Shown in pieces: positions 35,048 to 47,228 of a DNA stretch of 64,000 nt. The DNA is taken from the NCBI GenBank assembly GCA_963210315.1, contig OY723319.1, positions 1,178,001 through 1,242,000 on the forward strand, written 5' to 3'. The notes under the pieces were generated by a model. It did not search any database, was not told the origin of the DNA, and worked only from the letters and a program-made list of their open reading frames with translations. The position numbers and the translations under genes were made by a program. Origin of the DNA: Rhynchopus euleeides. Taxonomy: Eukaryota; Euglenozoa; Diplonemea; Diplonemida; Diplonemidae. Every line of letters begins with the position of its first letter. The first letter of the stretch is position 1.

Positions 35048-36070
35048 CACGGTGGGATCTTGTAAATTTTACATGTATAACTACAAGTATAATACATGTA
35101 TTATACATGTATAATACTTGCATGTCAACTATTATACATGTATAATACATGTATATGCCTGAAATATACATGTAAAATACATGTATATCAAGTAAAAATA
35201 CAAGTATAATACTTGCATGTCAACTATTATACATGTATTTTTACTTGATATACATGTATTTTACATGTATATTTCAGGCATTTACATGTATTTTACATGT
35301 ACCGTATACGTAAATATTATGGAACGTAAATATTATGGAACGTAAATATTTTGGAACGCTGGTGGGTTGGCGTTCCAGATTTTTTTCGTTCCATAATATT
35401 TACAGGGCTTTCTGCGACTCGGGGACTTGGACCAGGTGATCGGACGGCATACAGAGTCCCTGACGGGACCTACTCGTGCACTTTTCGCGCGATTCCTGAC
35501 GCAAGCCGTCCTCACCACCGAGTCCCCAACTGGCCCTGTAAATATTATGGAACGTAAATATTATGGAACGGACCGGCCAAAAATGGGCCCGTTCCATAAT
35601 ATTTACGTTCCATAATATTTACGTATACGGTATAATACTTGTCATGCAAGTATTATACATGTAAAATACTTGCATGACAAGTAAAATACTTGCATGCAAG
35701 TAAAATACATGTATTTTACTTGCATGCAAGTATTTTACTTGTCATGCAAGTATTATACATGTATTTTACTTGTCATGCAAGTATTTTACATGTATAATAC
35801 TTGCATGACAAGTATTATACATGTAAAATACATGTAAATGCCTGAAATATACATGTAAAATACATGTATATCAAGTAAAAATACATGTATAATAGTTGAC
35901 ATGCAAGTATTATACTTGTATTTTTACTTGATATACATGTATTTTACATGTATATTTCAGGCATATACATGTATTATACATGTATAATAGTTGACATGCA
36001 AGTATTATACATGTATAATACATGTATATACTTGTAGTTATACATGTAAAATTTACAAGATCCCACCGTG
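35048..36070. mobile_element. Family C palindromic element, copy 3, carrying D1c, inserted in B2
   Basis: Same termini, flanked by a TT duplication (35046-35047 and 36071-36072). Removing one TT restores the terminus of family B as seen in B1. This proves insertion of C into B. Confidence 0.88.
35302..35630. mobile_element. D1 element, copy c, inside C3
   Basis: 329 bp, nearly identical to D1a, but at a different position within C. TA flanks at 35300-35301 and 35631-35632. Confidence 0.85.
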
Positions 36071-37230
36071 TTGTACCCCCATATGGGGAAGGCCAAAAAT
36101 ATGGGGAAAATATGGGGGGAATATGGGGTGTTTTTCAAGTCCTGTTCCCCCATATTTCCCCCATATGGGGGATATATGGGGGAAAACCCAGGGGTTCCTC
36201 AGGTGGAAGCAGTCAGCAAACAGTTCTCTTCGTTCTGCTTTTCACAGGGTGTGAAGTCAGCCACTGACAGGGGACGTCTAGCACCTTGCAGAGCCATCTC
36301 ACCTCGTCGCTTTCTGCAGAGAGGAAACGCCCGGCTGAAGTGCTCGAGTCAGACCACAAAAGGTGCTGTGAGAGTGCCGACCGCCACTTTCTTCAAGTCT
36401 GAGTAGCGGTCATCAGAGCATGCTGTCCAGTAGTCCTGTCTTTGCTGGCAGAACAGTTGCGTCCTGCAGCCAGTCCTTGTACTGGCCTTCACAGGTCTCA
36501 TTCCACCCGGCAGATGCAGCTTGAATATGTCAAGCTGCCTGGTGACGAGCGTCGACTCCGACTTTTCGGCGCTCGGAGCGGTCAAAAGCGGCGGAAGCGC
36601 CTGACACCCCAGAATGCACTGCTTGTGAATTCCCTTGTCTAATTAAGGACCCCAGGGGGCAGTTCGCAATCACAAACACACCAGAGGAGGAGGACAGCGA
36701 GTGTGAGAGTGAGGACTTAAAAACACAAGAGTGTGTGTTGTGAGGAGCTGTTAACCCTGAACGCGCTATGTGTGTCTGTGCGTATGTGTCCACCATCGCT
36801 GCCGCTGTCACTGCGGTGCCCCGCCAAACCGGGAAGCGTTCGCTCTCCGCTGCCGCTGTGTCGGCGCAGGAGAGGAACAGGAGGTCGGTGCGACCCACCT
36901 GGGGGATCTTCCAGGGGGGGGCCAGACCTGGCCACACCTGAACGAGCGCGCACCTCCCCAAGATCGGACTCCTGGAGGATCCCCAACAAGGCATGAGGCC
37001 GGTTTCGACGCGCACTTCGCGTGCCTGAGTGGTTTGATGTTCTCCCGTTGCAGCACGAATACCCCCATATCCCCCCATATGGGCCCCATATTTCCCCCAT
37101 ATTCCCCCATATTTTACCGGGTTTTCCCCATATTTTCAGCCTTTTTCCCCATATGGGGGCGGGGTTTTGAGACCCCCCATATTTCCCCCAGATTTAGGGG
37201 GTTCCCCATATGGGGGGACAAGTATGCCTA

Positions 37231-38560
37231 GGGGGGGTCATAAGCCCCCCTAAAAACGTACAAATACCAAAAATTTCAACATACCATCAGAACCGCCCTA
37301 ATACCTGATCTGACCCGAAAATCCGACCCATACCCCCCCGGAAACCGTCTGGAGCCCACTTGTGACACCTGATGCGCACTTTTGTGATGATTTTTTGGGG
37401 TCCTAAAAAATGTACCTCAGTTTCGTACCTTGCCTTTGTACCTGAACCACTCCCGACCGCAATATTTCGTTCTTTGCCTTTTCTGCGGTGGTTCCGGCTC
37501 AGGTGGCACGATGTTGCCTCCCCAGTGCCTCGGCAAGGTCTTTCTTGTACCTGATTGGTGGGAATGTTGTGTTGTTGCGCCAGCTGAATGAGTTCAGCCA
37601 CCTTCTGGGTGTAGTACACCACGCAGTCTCAACAGCACGTATGAGAGTGTACCATGTGAGGACTCAACAAAGTCATTGGATAGGCATCTGCCTGCCGACT
37701 CAACCCCCACAGTGCGACCGCAAGATCGTCAGGGATGTCTCAACGCCAGGGGAATACTCTCCCCTGGCGTTGTACAACCCTACTCTTAATCCTCGGGTCC
37801 TCTCCTGGAGGCGGTGGTGGCGGGCCCGCAACGCTTCGTACTTCCGGTACGGACTGGGGTAGTCTGCCCGGCTGACCCGCTCATCGCTTCCTAGATCATC
37901 TGCTCTGGAGCTGCCATCACTCACTGCCCACATCAGTTGGTGTAGGGGTAGGAGCAGGAGGAGTGGGAGGAGTAGGAGTGCAGGTGACATCTTTCTTGGC
38001 CAGCAAGGAACGCCGCTTTTCGCACGTGCGTGCAGTTGATGCACCACTGCATATATCTGTCGTCACCACGTCCCACTCGCTCTCCTATGTACCCAGCCCG
38101 ACGGAGCGCCCGAAATAATGTCGCCTCACGGATGTCGTGTGCCGTTTTCTTCTGACGCAGGTCTGCCACAACGCTCTCCGCCGGGACCCCGCACATCTCC
38201 CGTTTGGCGAGCGTCTTTCGAGCAAGGTACCCCTCTGCAGCAGCATCTGACACCTCTGCGAGGCCCTAGGCACACGGCATGTGTTGCTCGGCGTGCTGGG
38301 TGAGCGTAGTGATACCCTTTCCTTGCAAAGAACGAAATACTGCGGTCGGGAGTGGTTCAGGTACAAAGGCAAGGTACGAAACTGAGGTACATTTTTTAGG
38401 ACCCCAAAAAATCATCACAAAAGTGCGCATCAGGTGTCACAAGTGGGCTCCAGACGGTTTCCGGGGGGGTATGGGTCGGATTTTCGGGTCAGATCAGGTA
38501 TTAGGGCGGTTCTGATGGTATGTTGAAAAATGTGGTTTTGTACGGGCTTATGACCCCCCC
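37231..38560. mobile_element. Family E element, copy 1
   Basis: 1330 bp with imperfect inverted ends of about 240 bp starting GGGGGGGTCATAAGCCC, and TA on both sides. The minus strand holds small protein-like frames (37933-38253, with DIREATLFRALRRAGYIG; 37700-38047) that overlap in different phases. This suggests a decayed gene of unknown function. Confidence 0.85.
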
Positions 38561-38579
38561 TACCCCCCCCCCCCCCCTA

Positions 38580-39909
38580 GGGGGGGTCATAAGCCCGTAC
38601 AAAACCACATTTTTCAACATACCATCAGAACCGCCCTAATACCTGATCTGACCCGAAAATCCGACCCATACCCCCCCGGAAACCGTCTGGAGCCCACTTG
38701 TGACACCTGATGCGCACTTTTGTGATGATTTTTTGGGGTCCTAAAAAATGTACCTCAGTTTCGTACCTTGCCTTTGTACCTGAACCACTCCCGACCGCAG
38801 TATTTCGTTCTTTGCAAGGAAAGGGTATCACTACGCTCACCCAGCACGCCGAGCAACACATGCCGTGTGCCTAGGGCCTCGCAGAGGTGTCAGATGCTGC
38901 TGCAGAGGGGTACCTTGCTCGAAAGACGCTCGCCAAACGGGAGATGTGCGGGGTCCCGGCAGAGAGCGTTGTGGCAGACCTGCGTCAGAAGAAAACGGCA
39001 CACGACATCCGTGAGGCGACATTATTTCGGGCGCTCCGTCGGGCTGGGTACATAGGAGAGCGAGTGGGACGTGGTGACGACAGATATATGCAGTGGTGCA
39101 TCAACTGCACGCACGTGCGAAAAGCGGCGTTCCTTGCTGGCCAAGAAAGATGTCACCTGCACTCCTACTCCTCCCACTCCTCCTGCTCCTACCCCTACAC
39201 CAACTGATGTGGGCAGTGAGTGATGGCAGCTCCAGAGCAGATGATCTAGGAAGCGATGAGCGGGTCAGCCGGGCAGACTACCCCAGTCCGTACCGGAAGT
39301 ACGAAGCGTTGCGGGCCCGCCACCACCGCCTCCAGGAGAGGACCCGAGGATTAAGAGTAGGGTTGTACAACGCCAGGGGAGAGTATTCCCCTGGCGTTGA
39401 GACATCCCTGACGATCTTGCGGTCGCACTGTGGGGGTTGAGTCGGCAGGCAGATGCCTATCCAATGACTTTGTTGAATCCTCACATGGTACACTCTCATA
39501 CGTGCTGTTGAGACTGCGTGGTGTACTACACCCAGAAGGTGGCTGAACTCATTCAGCTGGCGCAACAACACAACATTCCCACCAATCAGGTACAAGAAAG
39601 ACCTTGCCGAGGCACTGGGGAGGCAACATCGTGCCACCTGAGCCGGAACCACCGCAGAAAAGGCAAAGAACGAAATATTGCGGTCGGGAGTGGTTCAGGT
39701 ACAAAGGCAAGGTACGAAACTGAGGTACATTTTTTAGGACCCCAAAAAATCATCACAAAAGTGCGCATCAGGTGTCACAAGTGGGCTCCAGACGGTTTCC
39801 GGGGGGGTATGGGTCGGATTTTCGGGTCAGATCAGGTATTAGGGCGGTTCTGATGGTATGTTGAAATTTTTGGTATTTGTACGTTTTTAGGGGGGCTTAT
39901 GACCCCCCC
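38580..39909. mobile_element. Family E element, copy 2 (mirror image of copy 1)
   Basis: 1330 bp, inverted relative to copy 1 with very few differences, and TA at 38578-38579 and 39910-39911. TA-C15-TA separates the two copies. The matching small frames are 38887-39207 and 39093-39440 on the plus strand. Confidence 0.85.
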
Positions 39910-39963
39910 TACCCCCCCCCCCCATTCCTTTCTATTCTTCAATCCCGCCTTCCCCCTTCCCCC

Positions 39964-40012
39964 GCAAGGTGCTGGGCGACTTGCTTTTCCATTCACTCGA
40001 CGATCAAAAAAA
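39964..40012 (+). repeat. Short motif Q, copy 3
   Basis: GCAAGGTGCTGGGCGACTTG then CCATTCACTCGACGATCAAA, just outside element E2. Confidence 0.45.
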
Positions 40013-40680
40013 ACCCCCCCCCCCTTTCCCTTGATCTTTCAGACGACGGAGTGGTTCTCCGACCCACCTTGGCCCTGCTGTTGCCCACACAGCATTCGCA
40101 TGGCACAGCACAGGCCGGGCATATCACTAGATCTCGGGCACAGCATCTGCATGAAGGAGTGTCGGGGGGCAGGGGGATGGGGGTGTCAGTGCTGTGCTTG
40201 CCTTTTCTTCGACTTTCACTACCGTCACCCGCCCCCGGGGCAGGGGGGGGACGAGCTGCCCGCATGCACGATGCGGTATTCGGGGCCTGGGCTGCATCCC
40301 GGCTCGACCACCGCCGGATCCGGCGAGCTGGGGGCCCGGATACAGACGTGTCGTGTGTACACCCCCTGCAGAGCTGACGATTTTGACTTCTTGGATTATT
40401 TTTTCTTGCCTTTTAGCGCTCCTGATCAAACAAAGCAGCAAACAAACATATCTTCTTGCCTAACACCACACACCCACCCCCACCACCCCCCCTGATCTTT
40501 CGCTATCAGGGAGGAAACACTCCAAGCGGGTGCGGCTCTGCCGCACTGTGTCAGGTGAACTCGACGTGGTGGTCGGATTGTCCGGGTGCGTTCCGACGAG
40601 TTGGCTCGACGAGTCGAAACCGACTGGTCGGGCGGCCGAGGACTGCGTCGTGTGTCCGCACGCCCCTCCTTCAATTGCTC

Positions 40681-40725
40681 GAAGGTGTTGGGGAGCTTGA
40701 TTTGCCTTCACTCCCGACAACCAGA
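40681..40725 (+). repeat. Short motif Q, copy 4
   Basis: GAAGGTGTTGGGGAGCTTGA then CCTTCACTCCCGACAACCAG; the most diverged copy. Confidence 0.4.
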
Positions 40726-42944
40726 CCCGCCCCCGTTGAAATTGCTCAACCCTACTGAGCTTCACGCGGCGTGTGTGATGCCAGCCATCATAACTTAATA
40801 TTCCCTCTCCCTTGTTTCTAGTGTATCGTTTCTAGATTTAACGTGCCCTCCTCCTCCTCCTCCCACCCTTCGGCTTTCCTGCAGGAACCTCGTCTGCCCT
40901 TCTCGGTTCAATATGAGTCATCTCGGGGAGCGGGGGTTATCACGTTTGTCGGGCGCTCAGGTTCCAAAGGGGACTGTGTTGGGACTCTTCTCAAAAAAAT
41001 AGCAGGCTCAGCTAAGTGTGGCCGGTCCGAGATTTGCACGAGCAGCAGACGCAGGCTCCTGTGAGTTGTTGTGTGCTCGAAGCCGAAACAGCAAGGTTCC
41101 TCTCACCAGGGGCTGCTGAGTCATGGCCAAAAATCGTTCAATGCCGGTTTCATCTGCTGGTTGTTCAGGAAGGTGCTCATCACACGGGCAGGCTGTGTGC
41201 ACTGTCGGCATACAGCAGGCCAAGAATCATGGAGCCCTCAAAGCCAATTGTTCACATCTCAAATCAGAAAATTCAAACAACAAAGTCATCCGAGGCGCAC
41301 TGTGTGTGTGTGTGATTGTCAAGAAACCTGAATCAAATCAAGCATTGCCCGAACCTGCCAAAATACAAAACATGCCGAAAAGCCGGAATAGCTGTGTGAC
41401 CACACCCTCCACACGGTGCACAGCAGGGGTGTGTCGTGTTAATTCTCCTGGGGCTGTCCACACATCCCCTGCCCCGAACCGCACAGAGGTGGTGGGGTCT
41501 GCACCCTGCGGCACACCAACTGCTCGATTGTGCGCTCTGTGTGGAGCGCTTCACCCGGGGGTTCGGCAGCACCCAAAGAAATACGAATCGTGCAGGCTTC
41601 CTCCGCTGAGATATATCACTGCCCATCATTGGCAGCCTTCACTCGAAGTGCAAACGACGAGGCGAGCCTCCTCACACATGTTCGGTGTCATGGTGTGCAA
41701 CACCCCCCCGCCCCCGCCCCCACCCCCTGGAACAGGCCTGTATAGGTTCTGAATCACACCATCACACTGGACGGTTCAGCACAGAACGAAGTGCCCCGTG
41801 AAATAATAGCCGGGGCGCCGATTTTTACTAGCTTTTCGCACTAAAAAGACTCGTGGCAGCGTTCGGTATCCTGCACACATGCACTAGCAGGCACAGTTAG
41901 TACAAACAAAGAACGCAACTCCAAGTCCTTTTTTGCTGTGTCAAGGAGTCGGGCCGCATGTGCCGCTGCCCGGGACGCCAGGCTTCAAGGCCCGCCTTTC
42001 CGGCCCCCCGGTTTCTCCAGAGGCAGCCACACTTGGCACACTTCGTGCTTTTCGGGGGCTCATATTCAATGCCAAGCAAATGTGGGAGGGGTGGTGGTGG
42101 CAGGGCACCTTTTTTTCACTTTTCACAGCACCCTCGGCGGTGAGCTTGTGAGGGAGGTGTGTGATCACTGAGTGGGATGTGTGTCTGTGTGCCTATTTCT
42201 TCTATTTTGCTCCGAAGCCTTGCGGTGAAGATCGCAACATCAAGAGCAGTGTGGCGGTTGCTTCTTCTCTACACTTCTCCAACTGTTATACGAACCAACG
42301 CTGCCGTGCTGCCAGAAGAACCTGAAATGCCCTCTCTCTCGCTGGGTCCTGCAAAACCCACGGCCAGCACAATGCATGCATGCATGCTGTGATATCGCTG
42401 TTTTTCTCTGGAGCTGTTCAGAAGAGAGGTCCGGTCCACTCCGGAGTTATTCTGGAAGGTTTCAAAACGCCCAGAGCGCTAAAAAAAGCCGGGCAAAGCT
42501 ACCCCAACACACACCCATCTACTCCCCTCTCTCTGTAACGTATTGTGGGACGGCAGGTGGGCCCGCACAGGGTTTACCCGCTCAAAACGCCCCCCCCCCC
42601 CCCCCCCACAAGAGTCGGGTGCTGGGTGCTCTCAGGGACCCCCTCTGTATGAAATCTTCAGGGGTGCTGATGGAAGTCAGGGATATCCGCACGCAGAACC
42701 CCTGCCCCCCCCCCCCCCCCACCCCCCTCCTGAGAGAGAAACGGGCTCTGCTTTTTTTTCCCCCACCGCCTCTGTTTTTTTTCGTTACACCGCATCAGGT
42801 GTATTTCTAGTGGGGGATGAGGATGAGTCTTTTTGGCATCCGCCCTTTTTCCGGTTTTTTTCCAGCCAAAACCAGGTTTTTTTTCCAGCAAAAAACCGGT
42901 TTTTTTCCAGCCAAAATCTGGTTTTTTTCCAGCCAAGAGCCAGA

Positions 42945-43045
42945 CGTTCGCTACCGTGGCCTCCGGCGGCTGGGGGGCTCCGCCCCCCGGACCCCCCGTG
43001 GAGCGTGTGTTTGCCCGTCTAGTAACCGCAGCAAGTCCTTGGGCT
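42945..43045 (+). repeat. Repeat H
   Basis: GCTACCGTGGCCTCCGGCGG, the GGGGGGCTCCGCCCCCC hairpin, and the downstream GCAAGTCCTTGGG part. It is followed and preceded by short TTTTTTCCAGC repeats. Confidence 0.65.
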
Positions 43046-43603
43046 GTTTCAGCTGGCATATCGGGGAGTGTCGTCGGAATAACGGTCCCGAAAGCCGTTT
43101 TTTTTGGGGTTTTCCTCCAGCACCCGAGGATGGCGCGAGCGGGAGGAACCGTGGAAGGAACCCATTTGGTACAAGACCAAGGGCCCCACACTGGGGAGGA
43201 GGGACATTGGGTACCATTTTTTGCTGGAAAAAAGCGGGGATGAATCGGGGGTTTTTGGCTGGGAAGACCGGGGATTAAAAACACACCTGCACCGCATGCC
43301 TCCGCAAAGCCACACCACACCGCACAACCCCACCCTGCAGGTCAGGGGGACACACAGAGCCTGACCCACCCTACCCCCCCCCCCCCCCCTTCCCATCACC
43401 TCCCTACCCCCCCCTGTCATTCAACGACACCGGGTGGGGGAGGTGCGTTGCGACCTCCCTCTAACGTTGTGGGGTGACTCCCTACCACCCACACAGAGGC
43501 ACCCAGCCGTAGCCCCCTCCCCTGGCCCCCCCTTCCCAAGGGGGGCAGGGGGGGGGGGGGTTCCCGCACACCCCTTTGCCGAACCCCGCCCAGGCATTCT
43601 CTG

Positions 43604-46600
43604 ATGGGGCTGCGCCGGTTGCATATGGCGTGCCCCAAACCGCTCGCTTCGAGTTGCCGATCCCCGCGGGGTGGCAGTAGCGTGGGGAGCGCCGCATTGC
43701 CACCTTCTCCTCTGCTGATCGGAATGTTCTGCCTTAGCCTCGTACTCCCTGGTGCTGTGGGGTTTCTGATGGAGGTCGATGCCAAGACATGTGGCAGGTC
43801 GGGGTATCAAGTGGCGAGCCGCATGCAGTGCCAGATGTACGCTGCGAATCAGGGGAAGGTGATGTACTCTGTGAGCTACACAGATCACGACAAGGGGTGT
43901 TACGTCACGAATGACTGTACAAAATATGCGAACAACACATGCGGGATCATCGGGAATGGCACGGTGATGTACTCAAGCAAGTCGCAGTTCTTTTACCTCG
44001 ACTCATGCGACACCTTCTCGCCCTGCATGTGCGATGCGATGAAGCTGCCCCCCGCCAAGCCAGACGCTCCCGAGAATGTCGAGGTTATCTCCCAGAACTC
44101 AGGGGATACGTGCGGTGCGGCGATTGACGAGTCGGCCTGCCAGCAGTACGCCAACTCGCTGGGGATCTCCTTCTTCTACCCCTATGTCGGGGAGACCCGC
44201 GGCTGCGTCTTCACCGCCGGTGTCCTCACCTACTCCGCCCAGGGCAACCTGAGTGCCTGCGGGTCTCCCGGGGGTGTCGACTGCGTCTGCCAGAGGGTCA
44301 CCCCTGCACCCCCGACCCTGCCGCCCCCGACGCCTGCGCCGCCCACCCCTGCCCCTGGCACGCCGGCGCCGGCGACACCCGCCCCGCCGACTTCCACACC
44401 GCCGACCCTATCACCCGACACGCCGGCACCCCCAACAGCGCCGCCGGCGACAAGCCAGCCAGCGACGCAGGCCGCACCCACCAACCAACCGCCGCCCTCT
44501 CCGCTACCCACACAGCCTCCTCCTGTGGAGATCTCGCTCACGGCAGCCCCGGCGCTGTCAGGAGGTGGCACGGCGGCGCCTGCGACGCCTGTCCCTGCTT
44601 GCGTGCCGCGCTGTGCGGCGGCGGAGCCGCCGCTCGCCCCGGTCGCCGCGGCGGAGGTGCGCGGGGCGGCTGGGCACACGGTGCGGATCGACGCAGCCTA
44701 CGGCCTGCAGGGCGCTGCGGGTGCCCTGCCCTTCCTGCTGCGCAGCGAGGGTGCTGGGGGTGCAGAGGCGGCATTCCCACCGGGCAGCGTGCCGGTGGTG
44801 ACGCTGACGACCGATCGGGATGACGGGCTGCTCTCCGCCGTGCTGCGCAGCGGGAGCCAGGGCGGGCTGCAGGTGCAGGCCTCGGGCGGGGCGGTGGTGG
44901 TGACCCTGAGCCACCCCGACTACGCCCTCGCCAGCCCCGACGCGGAGACGGTGCGGGTCGCGGTGGGTGCGGTGGTCCTCACCCCCGCCGCTGCCGCCGC
45001 AGCCCCCGTGTGCGGCAGCGCCTGCGAGGCGTCGGTCCGCATCGCCGGCGAGTCCCCCAGGCTGGCCCAGGCAGAGCAGCAGCAGCAGCAGCGCAACGCC
45101 GCCTCAGCGGGCGCAGCCGTCGGAGCCCTCGTCATGCCAGGCCAGGGCAACACTGGGGCGAAGCTCGGGGTGCTGGCCTTCGTCTCCACAGCCATGCAGT
45201 GCCCCGGGGATGGCCCCGAGGAGCTGGACCGCACCCTCAACCCCCTGGGGCTCCGCCTGGGCGGCGACAGCTTCGGCGAATACAACGGCGCCCTGGTGGG
45301 CAGCGTGATCGTCGCCGCCGCCCTGGTGCTCTACTGCACCATCGCGATGTGGGCCGTGCGGCACAACCTCTGCGGCGAGTCCAACTCGCAGGTGCGGAGC
45401 AGGGAGTACCTCCTCACGAGGGCACGCTTCGGCTGGCTGCTGGTCCCCTTCTCCTTCATCTACGGCGGGGCGAGCGTCGGGGCTGTCACCGCGGTGCTCT
45501 ACTCCGAGACGCTGTACCGCCTCCTCGGGTTTGCCGTGTTCGTCATCCTGATGGTCGGGCTCCCCGTCTACGTCTACTTCGTGCAGCGCCGCAGCCTCAC
45601 CCTCGCCCGCTGCGTCCCTCTCCAGGGGCGGGGCAGGTGGGTCGTGCGCCTCTTCTGGGGAGAGCATGAATGGGTCGCAGACGGCCCGCACAGCAAGCAG
45701 TGGGTGGCGCTGCACCACCTGGTGTTCGATGCATACCGCGACGGCTGCCGCGGGTTCATGCTGCAGGAGCTGGTCTATCTGGCGCTGCTGGCCACCGCCA
45801 CCGCGGTGCAGCCCCGCTCCCGCGAGTTCTGCGTCGGGCGTGCCATCGGGATGACGGTGCTGGTGGCGGGGTTCACACTCCTGCTGCTGGTGCGGCGCCC
45901 CTACCTCGCGCTGTACGACAACATCTTGGAGCCTCTGATAGCAGGGCTGGAGACAGCCATGCTCGCCGTGACTGCCGCAGCGCTGCAGAGCGACAAGCCA
46001 GGGGAGCACTGGGGTGCCGCAGCCGCAGGGCATGTCGGCATTGCCGTGGTGTGGCTCGTCATCCTGAAGTTCGCCATCGACACCGCCGTCTTCGTCATCG
46101 ATGAGCACACGACGTGGAGGCTCAACGGGGGCCGCGGCGGTGTCTGCGGGTTTGCCCTTTACTGGTTCTTCTTTGTGAACAACCAATCGGATCCGGACGA
46201 CTGCCTCGATAAGTCGCGCGGCATGCTGGAGAACGAGATGACCTGGCGGGGCGACTGCAGCGATGCCAGCGAGGGTATCGGCGGTGGCGCTGATGACAGC
46301 CCCTACGGGCGAGGTGGCATCGTGGATCCCGACTCCGATGAAGACGAAGATGAAGACGATGCGTGCGGGGGTGGCGATGGGGGTGTGGTACAGTGCACCA
46401 AGCGACCCGTGCTCCTGGGGCAGCAGTTCTCCCCTGAAGGGTCGCCGCAGAGCGCCAGCACCGACCTAACGCACCGCAGGCTTTGCGAGGTGCGGTCGCC
46501 CATGAGTGATTCGTCTGACATTCTGCGGCTGGCCTGCGGAATGGACACCCCGATGCTGACCCCGCTGGGCGCTGGGCGGAGCAGGAGCAGCAGATACAGC

Positions 46601-47012
46601 ATCATTGCCGCCCCCCCATTGGCGACACCGCTGCGGTCGGAGCGCCCACAGTATGTCATTGCTGTGGTGTCTTGTGTGGCCTGGCGGCACCCCACCCCAC
46701 CCCACCCCCACTTCAATGAAAGGGCGTCGTGTCGTGGTGGTGCGGTAGGTTGCCACCCCTGTGGTTTCTCCCCTCCCCGTCGCCCCTTTCGCTGTCTTTC
46801 GCTGTCGGGGGCGGGGCCATTGCATTCCCTGCGCACGGCACCAACACTGCACCCCGCATCACAGGAGCCCTGTCTTCGGATCACTGCTGGTGCAGACCGT
46901 GACCCCGCAGACACCGGTGTCACGCAACATCTACGGGTCGACCTTGACGGATACAGACAGAGGCACCCTTCTCAGCAACCCCAGTGGTTCGAGCACCGCG
47001 CTCCTTCTCTGA
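43604..47012 (+). CDS. Cys-rich, TP-stalked seven-span membrane protein (gene 3), two exons
   Basis: Exons 43604-46650 and 46865-47012 give 1064 aa. The first ATG gives a 40-residue basic leader before a hydrophobic stretch; the ATG at 43724 (MFCLSLVLPGAVGF) would give a conventional signal peptide and may be the true start. Two cysteine-rich modules (about 57-145 and 160-228, with CQMYAANQG and CQQYANSLG) precede a TP stalk (about 230-325). A domain found only in this paralogue (about 330-505), rich in Val and Gly and probably beta-rich, comes before about seven membrane spans (566-833). These include the conserved HEWV, ALHHLVFDAYRD and RRPYLALYDNILEPL blocks. The tail has an acidic DSDEDEDEDD run. 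The exon 2 product ends GSSTALLL. Function is unknown; surface location is inferred from the architecture. Confidence 0.85.
44300..44525 (+). repeat. Thr/Pro stalk of gene 3
   Basis: Short, less regular TP-rich segment (APPTPAPGTPAPATPAPP and similar). Confidence 0.75.
46651..46864 (+). other. Intron of gene 3 (214 nt)
   Basis: GTATGT...CATCACAG, phase 2, rebuilding a CAG codon. Without splicing the frame runs on into an unrelated Pro/His-rich extension to 47074. Confidence 0.75.
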
Positions 47013-47130
47013 TGGCCTCGGTGGCCTGGCCCTGGCGACTTAGCACATCCTTGCGAACCGATGGGTGTTATTGAACCTCGCGTGTCTTGCGCCATATCAA
47101 ACCATCCAGCTCTTCAGCTCTTCTTTTTTG

Positions 47131-47228
47131 CGCTAACCAGGCTCCTGGTCTCTAGCAAAGAAGACTGTTGGCAGCGCATGTGTTCACCCATGTACCCCAC
47201 AGGTAACGAACCAGCGCACAAACAAAAT
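47131..47228 (+). repeat. Conserved 98-bp repeat X, copy 2
   Basis: Second near-identical copy, 118 bp past the stop of gene 3, so it may lie in that gene's 3' region. A looser relative at 31216-31360 shares TTGGCAGCGC and GTTCACCC..GCGCACAAACAA. Confidence 0.5.

Larger units (their letters stand above)
35039..37228. mobile_element. Family B element, copy 2 (inverted, interrupted by C3)
   Basis: Inverted relative to copy 1 and highly similar to it. It carries element C3 (35048-36070) near its left end; removing C3 and one TT gives about 1165 bp. TA flanks lie at 35037-35038 and 37229-37230. The right-hand TA is shared with element E1. Confidence 0.82.
39912..43603. other. Intergenic upstream of gene 3
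   Basis: Two Q motifs, one H repeat, many C runs (about 40016, 42588, 42702, 43373), and the block GTTCGGTATCCTGCAC at 41858, which recurs at 63498. No credible ORF. Confidence 0.5.
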
